NCBI GenBank assembly: GCA_934184665.1
Contig: CAKPSX010000023.1
Span: forward strand, 1-20,623
From: an uncultured Clostridia bacterium
GTDB lineage: Bacteria > Bacillota > Clostridia > TANB77 > CAG-508
Reading direction: 5' to 3'
DNA: 20,623 nt
Position 1 is the first letter of the stretch, and each line of letters opens with the position of its first letter. The position numbers were made by a program, and so were the translations under genes. The notes under the pieces were generated by a model, which saw nothing but the letters and a program-made list of their open reading frames with translations, had not been told where the DNA came from and ran no database searches. Below, one piece after another: positions 1 through 6,986 of this stretch.

Positions 1-99
1 TAGTAATTTGGTGTTTTTTCATTCAATTCGCTATAACTTTTATACTAATTCTTATGTAATATTTCTTTAATATTTTTGTCTGTCGTTCGGTCTTTAATT

Positions 100-128
100 A
101 TATTAACATGGGTGTCGATTTTTGTCAA
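100..128 (-). promoter_or_regulatory. Promoter reading leftward out of the window
   Basis: On the minus strand there is a TTGACA -35 (123-128), a 17-bp spacer and a TAATAT -10 (100-105). It starts just after the end of the ylmC 3' fragment, so it most likely drives the next gene, which lies outside the window. An ATG at 20-22 begins an open frame running off the left edge, but only seven codons are visible and it has no clear ribosome binding site. Confidence 0.7.
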
Positions 129-146
129 TACTTTTTTCTAAAATTT

Positions 147-278
147 TTAAATATTTTTTTCTAAATTCACAAGTATTAAATCATCACTTATACAATGTAT
201 CTTTTCCCACGGAATTATTATATCATTACTTGATGAAAATAAACTCATTATTTTGCTTGTTCCCCCTGGTACAATTAT
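147..278 (-). pseudogene. ylmC: ylmC/ymxH-family sporulation gene, 3' half (split by the element)
   Basis: Read on the minus strand from the attachment core, this encodes about 42 residues beginning IIVPGGTSKIMSLFSSS, continuing through DIIIPWEKI and DDLILVNL, and ending at TAA 147-149. The I-P-W-E-K-I and D-D-L-I-L-V pieces are the C-terminal half of the small PRC-barrel YlmC/YmxH sporulation family, usually 80-90 residues. There is no start codon or ribosome binding site of its own. The first half of the gene is at 6977-7108, behind sigG. The two halves join in frame at the shared core to give 82 residues. The 3' end of the recombinase gene overlaps this fragment in another frame. The frame is free of mutations, so the gene may be restored by excision rather than dead. 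Confidence 0.88.
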
Positions 279-2013
279 GGATGTCGTGGTTACAAGATTG
301 ATAGTCATTCTCTTTCATGGCACAATTATTGTTTTCATTGCCATTTAAAAGATACTTTCCATTATCTATAATGTATTCTTGTTTTTCTTGTTTATTTAAG
401 TTTCCTTCTAATATAATAGGTTCTCCTATTTTAAAATATATTTCTAGTTTTATATGTTTTCTGTCATTATCTATTTTAGATACATATATTTTATCTACTA
501 ATAATTTAATTAAGTCTTCAATATTTTCTTCTATTTTAATTTCCTTTTCTAAAGCCTTTTTTATTTGTTTCATATTTTCTTCTATTGAAGTTACATTTTC
601 TTTTTCTTCTTTAAGTTCTTTTATCTTCTTATTATAATCTTCTATTTCTTTATTTAATCCCTCATTTCTTTTATGGAACTCTTCATCTGATAAAAGATTC
701 TTAATAGCTAGTTCTAATAATTTATCTTTTTTAGCATGTACATTTTTTATATTGTCTTCTAGTTTGCATATTTCTGTATCAAAATCTCTGGCAAAATTAT
801 ATTTTTTGTATTTTCTTAACAAGTCTTCTATTATTTCTTCCTTATTTAATAGAAATTTATTTAGTACAACTTTAAATATTTCTATTAATTCTGATTCTTG
901 TATTATTGGACTTTCACATCCCTTTAGTCCAGACATAATATATTTGCTACAAGCCCATGCAGGTTTATTTAATCTTTTCTTTCCTGATATTCTATTAAAA
1001 CCCACCTCCTGTTCTTCTTCATTATGTTCTTTGCAAAATATCAATCCACTAAATACATACCTATTTTTAAATACATCTTTATTTTCCACTTTATTTAAAC
1101 AACTTTGCGCTTTCTTTTCTAATATATTATTACACTTTTCCCATAACTCTTCTGAAACAATTGCTGGTATGTTTTCTTTACACTCAAATATTTGCCATTC
1201 TTCTTTAGGCATTCTTTGCGCCTTATGTAACTTATAATCTATTACTTTTACAGTTCCGGTTCTATAATATCCTTTGTATTTTGGGTTTCTTATAATCCTT
1301 CTTAATGTTTGTGATGATATTGGATTTCCATTTTTGCCTTTATATCCTTTTTGTTCAAAGTATTCAGCTATTTTATGAAATCCCATATCTCCCCTAGCAT
1401 ATATTTCAAATAATTCTCTTATCATTTTAGCTTCTTCTTCATGCACAACTAATCTTGTTTTGTTTTTTCTGTATCCAAATATATTATTATTTCCTAATAC
1501 TCTCTTTTTTTCAATAGATCTTTTGAATCCAAATTTTACCCTTTCAGATAACTTTCTTACTTCATCTTGTGCCACACTTGCCATAATTGTTAGCCTTAAT
1601 TCCGAATCTGGCATAATAGTATTGATATTATCAGATTCAAAATAGACGCCTACTCCATTTTCTAATAACTTTTGGGTATAAGAGATACTATCTAGTGTAT
1701 TTCTAGCAAAACGGGTCACCTCTTTTGTAAGTATTAAATCAAATTTTCCTTTTTGGCTATCGGCTATCATTCTTTTAAATGAGTCCCTTTTGTTAACACT
1801 TGTACCACTTATACCCTCATCAACATATCCATCTACATATGTCCAGTTAGAGAATTTTTTTATATGGTTCTCAAAATAAAAAACTTGATTACTTAATGAA
1901 TTTAATTGCTCATCTTTTTCACTTGATACTCTTGCATAGTATGTTACTTTTAGTGGTAAATCATATATACTTTTACCACTGTTTATTTCTTTTCTCATAT
2001 TATATAAATCCAT
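226..2013 (-). CDS. Large serine recombinase (site-specific integrase/excisionase)
   Basis: This enzyme of 595 residues in the integrated state cuts and rejoins DNA through a serine-linked intermediate. The N-terminal resolvase domain (about 22-165) has the catalytic serine in YYARVS (S30), DEGISGTS, and the arginine-rich TKEVTRFARN stretch. A recombinase domain follows (about 175-290), then a zinc-ribbon region with C327, H330, C355 and C366 (CxxH instead of the usual CxxC), then a long coiled coil (about 385-500). The start is ATG after an AGGAG site at 2021-2030. It has its own promoter at 2046-2074. The last 15 residues (226-273) are read from ylmC DNA beyond the attachment core. In the predicted circle the frame continues into the tail at 6837-6986 to give 629 residues. 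It is the obvious agent of integration and excision of the element. Confidence 0.95.
   Translation of the reverse strand: MDLYNMRKEINSGKSIYDLPLKVTYYARVSSEKDEQLNSLSNQVFYFENHIKKFSNWTYVDGYVDEGISGTSVNKRDSFKRMIADSQKGKFDLILTKEVTRFARNTLDSISYTQKLLENGVGVYFESDNINTIMPDSELRLTIMASVAQDEVRKLSERVKFGFKRSIEKKRVLGNNNIFGYRKNKTRLVVHEEEAKMIRELFEIYARGDMGFHKIAEYFEQKGYKGKNGNPISSQTLRRIIRNPKYKGYYRTGTVKVIDYKLHKAQRMPKEEWQIFECKENIPAIVSEELWEKCNNILEKKAQSCLNKVENKDVFKNRYVFSGLIFCKEHNEEEQEVGFNRISGKKRLNKPAWACSKYIMSGLKGCESPIIQESELIEIFKVVLNKFLLNKEEIIEDLLRKYKKYNFARDFDTEICKLEDNIKNVHAKKDKLLELAIKNLLSDEEFHKRNEGLNKEIEDYNKKIKELKEEKENVTSIEENMKQIKKALEKEIKIEENIEDLIKLLVDKIYVSKIDNDRKHIKLEIYFKIGEPIILEGNLNKQEKQEYIIDNGKYLLNGNENNNCAMKENDYQSCNHDIHNCTRGNKQNNEFIFIK
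268..284 (-). repeat. Attachment site at the recombinase end (hybrid att)
   Basis: This 17-bp segment matches 6981-6997 at 13 of 17 positions, in the same orientation. The longest identical run is ATAAT on the minus strand (274-278 here, 6987-6991 at the other end). To its left is ylmC 3' coding sequence and to its right is element DNA. Large serine recombinases cross over at a 2-bp core within an otherwise imperfect match, which fits. The exact dinucleotide within ATAAT cannot be fixed from one sequence. Confidence 0.8.
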
Positions 2014-2045
2014 ATTATTATCTCCTCTCTAATCAAGGTATCATT

Positions 2046-2074
2046 ATTATATAGTTGTTTTCGTCACATGTCTA
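2046..2074 (-). promoter_or_regulatory. Promoter of the serine recombinase
   Basis: On the minus strand there is a TAGACA -35 (2069-2074), a 17-bp spacer and a TATAAT -10 (2046-2051), about 33 bases before the recombinase start. It looks like a vegetative sigma-A type promoter, not a sporulation-sigma type, so any developmental control may act on another factor. Confidence 0.65.
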
Positions 2075-2091
2075 TACTGTAGTTTGGAAAA

Positions 2092-2193
2092 GAATTGGTA
2101 TTTGACTAGGCGAATGAGTTTGAAATTTATGAGGCGTACTAATTGTACGTTGATTAAATTTCAAATGAAGTTCAACAACGTCAAATGTCAATT
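2092..2193 (+). other. Near-perfect hairpin of about 101 nt next to the recombinase promoter
   Basis: The outer arms 2093-2106 and 2180-2193 pair over 14 positions. The inner arms 2118-2129 and 2155-2166 pair over 12, and the apical stem CGTAC/GTACG (2135-2139, 2145-2149) closes a TAATT loop. A short GAAT/GTTC stem (2112-2115, 2170-2173) lies between. The four non-Watson-Crick positions are all G.U on the plus strand and would be A.C mismatches on the minus strand. This suggests that the plus-strand RNA or single strand is the functional form. No plus-strand gene is near. It could be a small RNA, a repeat unit or a protein-binding palindrome. I do not recognise the family. Confidence 0.6.
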
Positions 2194-2198
2194 ATTTT

Positions 2199-2360
2199 TC
2201 AAATATTTTCCATCTCTTTATTAATTTCTCTTAATAACTCATCTCGTACTTCTTCATATATTTGTCTATCTATTACTTTATTTTGAAATAATTTTCTATT
2301 TAGTATCATTTCAATCTCTAACTTTACTTGTTTATTAGATGCTATCTGCTTTTTCTCCAT
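2199..2360 (-). CDS. Small hypothetical protein upstream of the recombinase (possible directionality factor)
   Basis: This 53-residue charged protein starts with ATG at 2360 after a clear GAGAGGTGATAGC ribosome site and stops at TGA 2199-2201. It begins MEKKQIASNK and is almost entirely predicted helical. The stretch LFQNKVIDRQIYEEV is loosely like the short SHOCT-type motif found in many small mobile-element proteins. It is co-directional with the recombinase and separated from it only by the hairpin and promoter. Small proteins encoded beside serine recombinases, such as SprB of SPbeta, act as excision factors. That role here is inference from size and position only. Confidence 0.7.
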   Translation of the reverse strand: MEKKQIASNKQVKLEIEMILNRKLFQNKVIDRQIYEEVRDELLREINKEMENI

Positions 2361-2474
2361 AAAGCTATCACCTCTCGTTTTGATTAACTACTAATAAATA
2401 TTCAAAGTTAGAATAATCTATTCTATAATTTTATTTTGGCAGCACCTCCTCTTTCTCTTATTTTTAGGCATACT

Positions 2475-2517
2475 AAAAAAGCAAGCCATTTACTATCTAA
2501 AATAAATGCTTGCTTTT
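2475..2517 (-). terminator. Terminator after the HTH hypothetical gene
   Basis: The arms AAAAGCAAGC and GCTTGCTTTT, extended by ATTTA/TAAAT with one bulged base, form a strong stem. On the minus strand it is followed by a run of T. It lies 33 bases past the stop of the 2551-3159 gene. A GGAGGTG-like ribosome site at about 2445-2451 has no usable start after it. Confidence 0.7.
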
Positions 2518-2550
2518 AGTTAATTTTTTGGAACAGTATTTTGAGTACAA

Positions 2551-3159
2551 CTATCCTAAGTATTTTTTTGACATTTCAATTGAATGTTGCCATTGCAAAT
2601 GCCTTAAATACTCTAGCTCGTAATCTTCTTTTCCTTTCAAATTTTCTGTTCTTAACTTTCTGTTTGTTTTCTTTCTCTCAAGATGATCTTGATATTTAAT
2701 CTTACTTCTTATTTCCTTCTCTTGTTCATATTTAGGATGTCCTTTTAAAACTTTTAATACATACTGAGGACTTACTCCTAATTCGTTCGCTATACAAACG
2801 CAGTTAATTTTTCTTTTAAATATCCCTTTTATTATATTGAATATTTTTTGATACCATTTCTCTTCTTTCACAATAATCATACTTGTATTTTCTTCTTTAT
2901 TGTTCGATTCTTCTATATTATTTTGATTTCTTTTCTTAAATATATCATCTGGATTATATTTTTCTCTAATTTCTTGTTCTATAGCTTCTTCAACTTCTTG
3001 TAATTCTCTAGCATCTTTTATATCTGGAATATAATTATTATCTTTTTCTTCCACTATCATTTCACGAAACTTATTAGGAATTTTATTTACTAACTCTAAT
3101 GGCATCAATTTTATTATTTCATTTACTTCTGTAAATGCTTCCCTATATTCTTGTTTCAA
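2551..3159 (-). CDS. Hypothetical protein with a C-terminal HTH-like segment
   Basis: This 202-residue cargo protein uses a TTG start at 3159, preceded by AAAGGTAGGT. The first 45 residues (MKQEYREAFTEVNEIIKLMP...) resemble the start of small clostridial hypothetical proteins that I know only by appearance. A lysine/glutamate-rich linker follows, with YNPDDIFKKR at about 68-77 and a tryptophan/lysine segment KEEKWYQKIFNIIKGIFKRK near 98-117. Residues about 120-140 (CIANELGVSPQYVLKVLKGH) read like a helix-turn-helix. The remainder is basic and helical. It may be a chimera of two protein pieces. The start lies 11 bases after the stop of the preceding decayed gene, so the two were probably co-transcribed. 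Function unknown; DNA binding is a guess from the HTH-like stretch. Confidence 0.65.
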   Translation of the reverse strand: MKQEYREAFTEVNEIIKLMPLELVNKIPNKFREMIVEEKDNNYIPDIKDARELQEVEEAIEQEIREKYNPDDIFKKRNQNNIEESNNKEENTSMIIVKEEKWYQKIFNIIKGIFKRKINCVCIANELGVSPQYVLKVLKGHPKYEQEKEIRSKIKYQDHLERKKTNRKLRTENLKGKEDYELEYLRHLQWQHSIEMSKKYLG

Positions 3160-3169
3160 ATTGAATTAC

Positions 3170-3900
3170 CTACCTTTCACTTGAATCTTGCACTTGTGTA
3201 TTTATTTCTCTTTTATTCATTCTTTCCTTTATTTGGGTGCTTATTGCATTTACTATATCTAATTTCATTTTTACAAACTTTGCTTTTACATTTTGTGATA
3301 CTCTATCTATTGCACTATACCAATTTTGAAATCTATTTTTCCACATATTTGTTGTTTGTGTTTCTTGAATTTGTTGCGGTTGTTCAAGTCGCTTACTTGC
3401 TCTGAATAAATAGATGTTGTTTCATAATTTAACATTTCCCCATTTTCTTCAATAGTTTGTTGCATGCAAGTATCTTCTACTTCTTGTGGTAACATAAGAG
3501 ATGGTCTAATATTAAATAAGTTTTCTTCATCATCTCTTGTATTAAGTGTATATGTATCTCTATAACTTGCACAAACAATATGTTTAGGCTTTATTATTAG
3601 TCCATAATCAGCATTGCCATATCTTCCCATTGCATTATTGGTTATAAGTGATGTAGACATATATTTATTTCTAAAATTACCCTCTAATTCTCCTTTTGTC
3701 AAATTATGAACAACCCACCTAAATTGACTATTTTCAACATCTCCTATATCTGTCAAATAATCATTCCATATATTTGTAGCATGCCCATTATATAATTCTA
3801 TTCTTTCTTGAATACCTTGAATGTCTGTTTTTTCCGCACCTAATAAAGTCCTTAATTCTCCCTTTATTATTTGTAATTCTTCTTTTGCCTCTGATGACAA
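3170..3900 (-). pseudogene. Frameshifted and probably N-terminally truncated hypothetical gene
   Basis: The first frame (from TTG 3900) encodes SSEAKEELQIIKGELRTLLG through VVHNLTKGELEG, NKYMSTSLITNN and an acidic ENGEMLNYE stretch. Around 3395-3423 the sensible sequence moves to the -1 frame, which runs on through LEQPQQIQETQTTNMWKNRF and FQNWYSAIDRVSQNVKAKFV and stops at TAG 3170-3172, just before the next gene. No slippery heptamer is in phase at the junction, so a 1-base indel, a recombination scar or an assembly error is more likely than programmed frameshifting. The 5' end is open only to a stop eight codons upstream, with no ribosome site or good start, which suggests a missing N-terminus. 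The YMSTSL segment is reminiscent of the STS motif of ADP-ribosyltransferases, but the rest of that fold cannot be shown. Confidence 0.6.
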
Positions 3901-4096
3901 TTCAATCTGATATTTTTCTATTACTTAAATCCTTTTTTGTACTATATCACATATTTACTTTAAAGTTTTCTCTATCCACTGTTATCTTTTTACACTCTTA
4001 AAAATATTTTAACACACTACGTAAAAATAAAAAAGATATTTTTATCAATTTCTATCGAATTATTTTGAAATTTAAAAATTACTTTCTTCTTTACTC

Positions 4097-4231
4097 TCAC
4101 CCACTACCATAATCAATTTTATATTGCAGATTACTATCGGAATAATATTCAGTTATAGCATTATATAAGCAGCTAATCATAAAATTAGTACTATTATGAA
4201 TTGAGTATCCGAGTTCAAATAATTCAGCTTG
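4097..4231 (-). other. Possible coding remnant in the 3901-4223 gap
   Basis: The stretch 3901-4223 has no complete gene. On the minus strand a 44-codon open frame without a start, beginning QAELFELGYSIHNSTNF, ends at TGA 4097-4099. It slightly overlaps the 3' end of the 4224-4847 gene in another frame. It reads like protein but is too short to identify, and chance is possible. The rest of the gap is AT-rich with no gene, hairpin or promoter that I would defend. Confidence 0.25.
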
Positions 4232-4847
4232 TCAAAGGCATAAAAATAATAGAAGAATTTAATAATTGCATTCTACTTCTTACATTTTCTTTAAAGTAAT
4301 AATGTAATCTAACTAATTTTTCCATATTAATTAACGGCATAATTACAATATAGTTGTCATCATCTAATTTTAAATCAGCAAATTTAAAATCTGTCAATTC
4401 TACTTTATATAATTCTTTTAGTCTTAAATAAATACTATTTCTTATTTCATAATTATTTCTTATAAGAAACCTGCCATACTCATTATATGGAACTAGAACT
4501 GTATAATTATTCCCAAAGAAAAATCCTTTTTCATGTAATACTATTTTTTCTATATCATTTGTGAATATCATCACCATTTTATATTCATGTTCTTTTCTTA
4601 TATCATAATAAATAGATTTTATATATTTATCATTTTTTCCTTCATAAATAGCATACACTAGAAACTCATCTTGATTATTGTATTCTAATTTTCCTATATA
4701 TCTTCTCGAATGTGTTGTTGGCTCATCTTCTTTTTTCATATTCCAGCTAGGAATAAAATTCATGTTATCGTGTATAAGACAGCTTGCTATATCACTTATA
4801 ACATTTAATCTTTCTATATTATTTCCATTTCTACAATGTTCTCTCAC
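4224..4847 (-). CDS. Hypothetical protein, element cargo
   Basis: I do not recognise this gene. GTG at 4845-4847 is the preferred start because AGAGGTG lies six bases before it. The alternative GTG at 4854-4856 overlaps that site. The product is about 207 residues, soluble, with no signal peptide or membrane span. It has an N-terminal helical stretch, then alternating hydrophobic segments suggesting mixed alpha/beta structure (IGKLEYNNQDEFLVYAIYEG, YKMVMIFTNDIEKIVL, FFFGNNYTVLVPYNE, DNYIVIMPLINMEKLV). Genes on both sides in this part of the element are decayed, and its stop overlaps a possible remnant, so the C-terminus may be altered. An orphan AGGAGGT site at 4959-4965 upstream has no start codon, which suggests a deletion between it and this gene. 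Confidence 0.6.
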   Translation of the reverse strand: MREHCRNGNNIERLNVISDIASCLIHDNMNFIPSWNMKKEDEPTTHSRRYIGKLEYNNQDEFLVYAIYEGKNDKYIKSIYYDIRKEHEYKMVMIFTNDIEKIVLHEKGFFFGNNYTVLVPYNEYGRFLIRNNYEIRNSIYLRLKELYKVELTDFKFADLKLDDDNYIVIMPLINMEKLVRLHYYFKENVRSRMQLLNSSIIFMPLTS

Positions 4848-4974
4848 TTCATTCACCTCTTTCCCAAAACTCTCCCCCCTTCAAGCATTCCCAAACTGTC
4901 CCTAATATCACTCTCACTTTCTTTAATTTTTGGGTATAAATATAGAAGGTATTTTTATACCTCCTATTAATAAT

Positions 4975-5334
4975 TTATATTCTTATTAAAATTTCATTAA
5001 CATTTCTAATTTCTGAAATTTCCAATTTATTATATTGTTTTAATGTCAAGTCATATGCATCTTCTTCACAATCATTATAATCCAACGTTGCTACAACTGC
5101 ATATCTTACATAATTATCTATGCTTTTTCCTCTGTCCATAGCATGTAGCACAATATATGGATTATTTAAGTTTGAATATTTTATTTCAGTTGTTCTTTTT
5201 ATTATTGTATCCCATTTAAAATTTTCTTTACGTTCAGATTCAGGTCTATATTTATTATCAAACTTTGAATATGTATATGGTGTATTTCCTATACTCCAGC
5301 CTTCTTTTATTAGTTTTTCATAAAAGAGTATATA
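4975..5334 (-). pseudogene. 5'-truncated hypothetical gene remnant
   Basis: A 119-codon open frame on the minus strand begins directly at the terminator hairpin of the MBL gene. It has no start codon until an internal ATG two-thirds of the way in. It contains YEKLIKEGWSIGNTPYTYSK, NPYIVLHAMDRGKSIDNYV and RYAVVATLDYND and ends at TAA 4975-4977. The composition is clearly protein-like. The missing head and the position against the terminator point to a deletion that removed the 5' part. Family not recognised. Confidence 0.6.
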
Positions 5335-5347
5335 TCAATATACTCTT
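5324..5347 (-). terminator. Terminator after the MBL-fold gene
   Basis: The 9-bp arms AAGAGTATA and TATACTCTT enclose a 6-base loop. On the minus strand they are followed by TTTTA. The hairpin lies 48 bases past the stop of the 5395-6273 gene. Confidence 0.6.
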
Positions 5348-5394
5348 AATTTTGCAATTACAATTTATTCATAGCCAATCTAATAATACAGATT

Positions 5395-6273
5395 TCAATA
5401 ATTGGTCACTATTTTTTTCACAACATTTTGTTTTCCATCACTTTCTACTAATATACTTCCCTTTTCATCTGTTCTATAAATAGTAATATTTAAGTTTTTT
5501 AATCTAGTTAATACTTCTGTACTTGGATGCTTATATTGATTATTTGCTCCTACTGAAATAATAGCAATTTCTGGTTTTACTTGATTTAAAAATTTTTCTG
5601 TACTACTTGAATTTGAACCATGATGTCCTACTTTTAAAACATTCACTTTATTCCACTCTCTTGAATTTTCTACTTCTTTTTCACTATCTCCCATAAATAG
5701 ATAAATTTGTTCTAAATAGTTCATCTGTATTACTATGGATGAATTATTCAAATCTTCTGCATTATTATCAATGCTCATTACTTCACAATTAGCTAATCCA
5801 TTATCAAATTTTGTTCCTATTTCAGGTACTTCATATTCTAGATTTTTTCTTTCCATTGCATCTAAAAATTCTTCTACCTGTTTATTAGTATTCACTGTGT
5901 CTGGCATATAAACTGTTCCAATGTCAAAACTGTCTATAATATCATCTAAACCACCAACATGATCTGCATGCAAATGAGTAGCTACTACTGTATCTATTCT
6001 AGAAATGTTTTGTGATTTTATATATTTCACTATAGCATCTCCATCAGAGTCATTACCTCCATCTATTAGTGTCGTTTTTCCATCATTCATTATTAACGTA
6101 CTATCCGCTTGTCCTACATCAAAATAAATGATTTGTAATTTAGATTCATCAACTATGTACTCAAAATCATTTCCCGTTATATTTGAAATCTGTGCCAATA
6201 ATATAATTAATATTATTAAAATACCTATGCTAACAATTTGTTTTAATATTTTAATTCTTTTATCTTTATCCAT
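5395..6273 (-). CDS. Membrane-anchored ComEC-like metallo-beta-lactamase-fold hydrolase
   Basis: This 292-residue protein has one N-terminal membrane span (about 9-29), so the catalytic domain is probably outside the membrane. The MBL fold is shown by FDVGQADSTLI (51-61), the metal motif THLHADH (99-105), MGDS (194-197), GHHGS (216-220) and YKHP (247-250), the pattern of the ComEC/Rec2 C-terminal domain. It lacks the ComEC membrane channel. Stand-alone members are assigned variously as competence-related or as nucleases/phosphoesterases, so the substrate is unknown. An AAAGGAG site precedes the ATG. The promoter is at 6294-6322. The divergent neighbour is a DUF3006 protein, a common partner of these hydrolases. 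Both lie within the element, so they are cargo here. Confidence 0.88.
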   Translation of the reverse strand: MDKDKRIKILKQIVSIGILIILIILLAQISNITGNDFEYIVDESKLQIIYFDVGQADSTLIMNDGKTTLIDGGNDSDGDAIVKYIKSQNISRIDTVVATHLHADHVGGLDDIIDSFDIGTVYMPDTVNTNKQVEEFLDAMERKNLEYEVPEIGTKFDNGLANCEVMSIDNNAEDLNNSSIVIQMNYLEQIYLFMGDSEKEVENSREWNKVNVLKVGHHGSNSSSTEKFLNQVKPEIAIISVGANNQYKHPSTEVLTRLKNLNITIYRTDEKGSILVESDGKQNVVKKIVTNY

Positions 6274-6293
6274 CTAATTCTCCTTTTTCCATT

Positions 6294-6322
6294 ATTATAT
6301 TGTACAATTTTGCTTTTTTCAA
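6294..6322 (-). promoter_or_regulatory. Promoter of the MBL-fold gene
   Basis: TTGAAA (6317-6322), a 17-bp spacer and TATAAT (6294-6299) on the minus strand, just upstream of the AAAGGAG site. Confidence 0.75.
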
Positions 6323-6352
6323 TTAAAATTATATATTTTTACATAAATATTA

Positions 6353-6381
6353 TTGAAAAATATTGTTTTTACATATATAAT
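6353..6381 (+). promoter_or_regulatory. Promoter of the DUF3006 gene
   Basis: TTGAAA (6353-6358), a 17-bp spacer and TATAAT (6376-6381), about 60 bases before the start. It diverges from the MBL promoter with 30 bases between the two -35 boxes, so a single regulator could cover both. Confidence 0.75.
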
Positions 6382-6442
6382 CATCTAAACTTTAATTCAC
6401 TTACATTTATTTAATTTTTATCTGAAAGGAGGTTTAACTCAT

Positions 6443-6778
6443 ATGAAATTTGATTTATTCAACAATCTAAATCAAAACATTTCTTCAAACAATTCTAATA
6501 ACTTTATTGAATCCTTTATTAATGAATTAAAAACTTATCTAGAACAGAGTTTTAATCCAATGTATACTCTTGACCGTTTTGAAGGAAATTTTGCTGTTTT
6601 AGAGGATAGAAATAGCAAAAAAATGCTTGATATTCCTATTTCTAATATTCCTTCTAATGCCAAAGAAGGCGATATTCTAAAGTTATCAAATGGTTCTTAT
6701 ATCGTTGACCACGAAGAAACTAAAATTGTATCAGATAGGATTAAGCAAAAGATGGATAATCTAAAAAAATCAAACTAA
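6443..6778 (+). CDS. DUF3006 domain protein
   Basis: This 111-residue protein starts with ATG after a strong GAAAGGAGG site. Residues about 40-95 match the DUF3006 pattern: TLDRFEGNFAVLEDRNSKKM, then DIPISNIPSNAKEGDIL and a C-terminal SDRIKQKMDNLKK helix. The first 35 residues are an asparagine/phenylalanine-rich extension not usual in the family. The fold is probably a small beta-barrel, and the function is unknown. DUF3006 genes often sit beside stand-alone ComEC-like hydrolases, and here the pair is divergent. It is the last cargo gene before the far attachment site. Confidence 0.82.
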   Translation: MKFDLFNNLNQNISSNNSNNFIESFINELKTYLEQSFNPMYTLDRFEGNFAVLEDRNSKKMLDIPISNIPSNAKEGDILKLSNGSYIVDHEETKIVSDRIKQKMDNLKKSN

Positions 6779-6806
6779 TTTTATCTATTGCTTTTCTCAT
6801 TTTAAA

Positions 6807-6830
6807 AAGAGCATATTTTCATATACTCTT
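6807..6830. terminator. Terminator hairpin after the DUF3006 gene, usable in both directions
   Basis: Arms AAGAGCATAT and ATATACTCTT (one mismatch) enclose a 4-base loop. The minus-strand side is followed by TTTTTAAAA. It lies between the end of the DUF3006 gene and the stranded recombinase tail, so in the excised circle it would terminate the full-length recombinase transcript. Confidence 0.6.
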
Positions 6831-6836
6831 CTTAAC

Positions 6837-6986
6837 CTATAATTCTACTTTGCAAATTACATCATATTTAAATTTTTCTTTTAACACATAGCCTGTCCTA
6901 TTTTGATTATTCCTTGTAATATAACTCTTTTTCTCGCATTCTCTATCTAAAACAAATGTCATATATTTATTCTCTATTAAGGCACC
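6837..6986 (-). pseudogene. Displaced 3' end of the recombinase gene (49 codons)
   Basis: From the attachment core leftward the minus strand stays open for 49 codons (GALIENKYMTFVLDREC, then RTGYVLKEKFKYDVICKVEL) to TAG 6837-6839. Its frame is exactly that of the recombinase across the core: codon AAT 274-276 corresponds to AAT 6987-6989. So in a circle joined at the core, this is the natural C-terminal tail of the enzyme. In the integrated state it has no start of its own; an ATG at 7023-7025 in this frame lies within ylmC 5' DNA and has no ribosome site. It is followed at once by the 6807-6830 terminator, as expected for a true gene end. Confidence 0.75.

Noticed and set aside
3395..3423. 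Programmed -1 frameshift in the 3170-3900 gene
   Set aside because: No in-phase slippery heptamer or clear downstream structure is visible. A simple indel or scar is more likely.
4862..4912. C-rich stretch with CCCAAACTGTCCC as a transposon end
   Set aside because: I could not find a matching inverted copy nearby, nor a transposase. It is unusual composition only.
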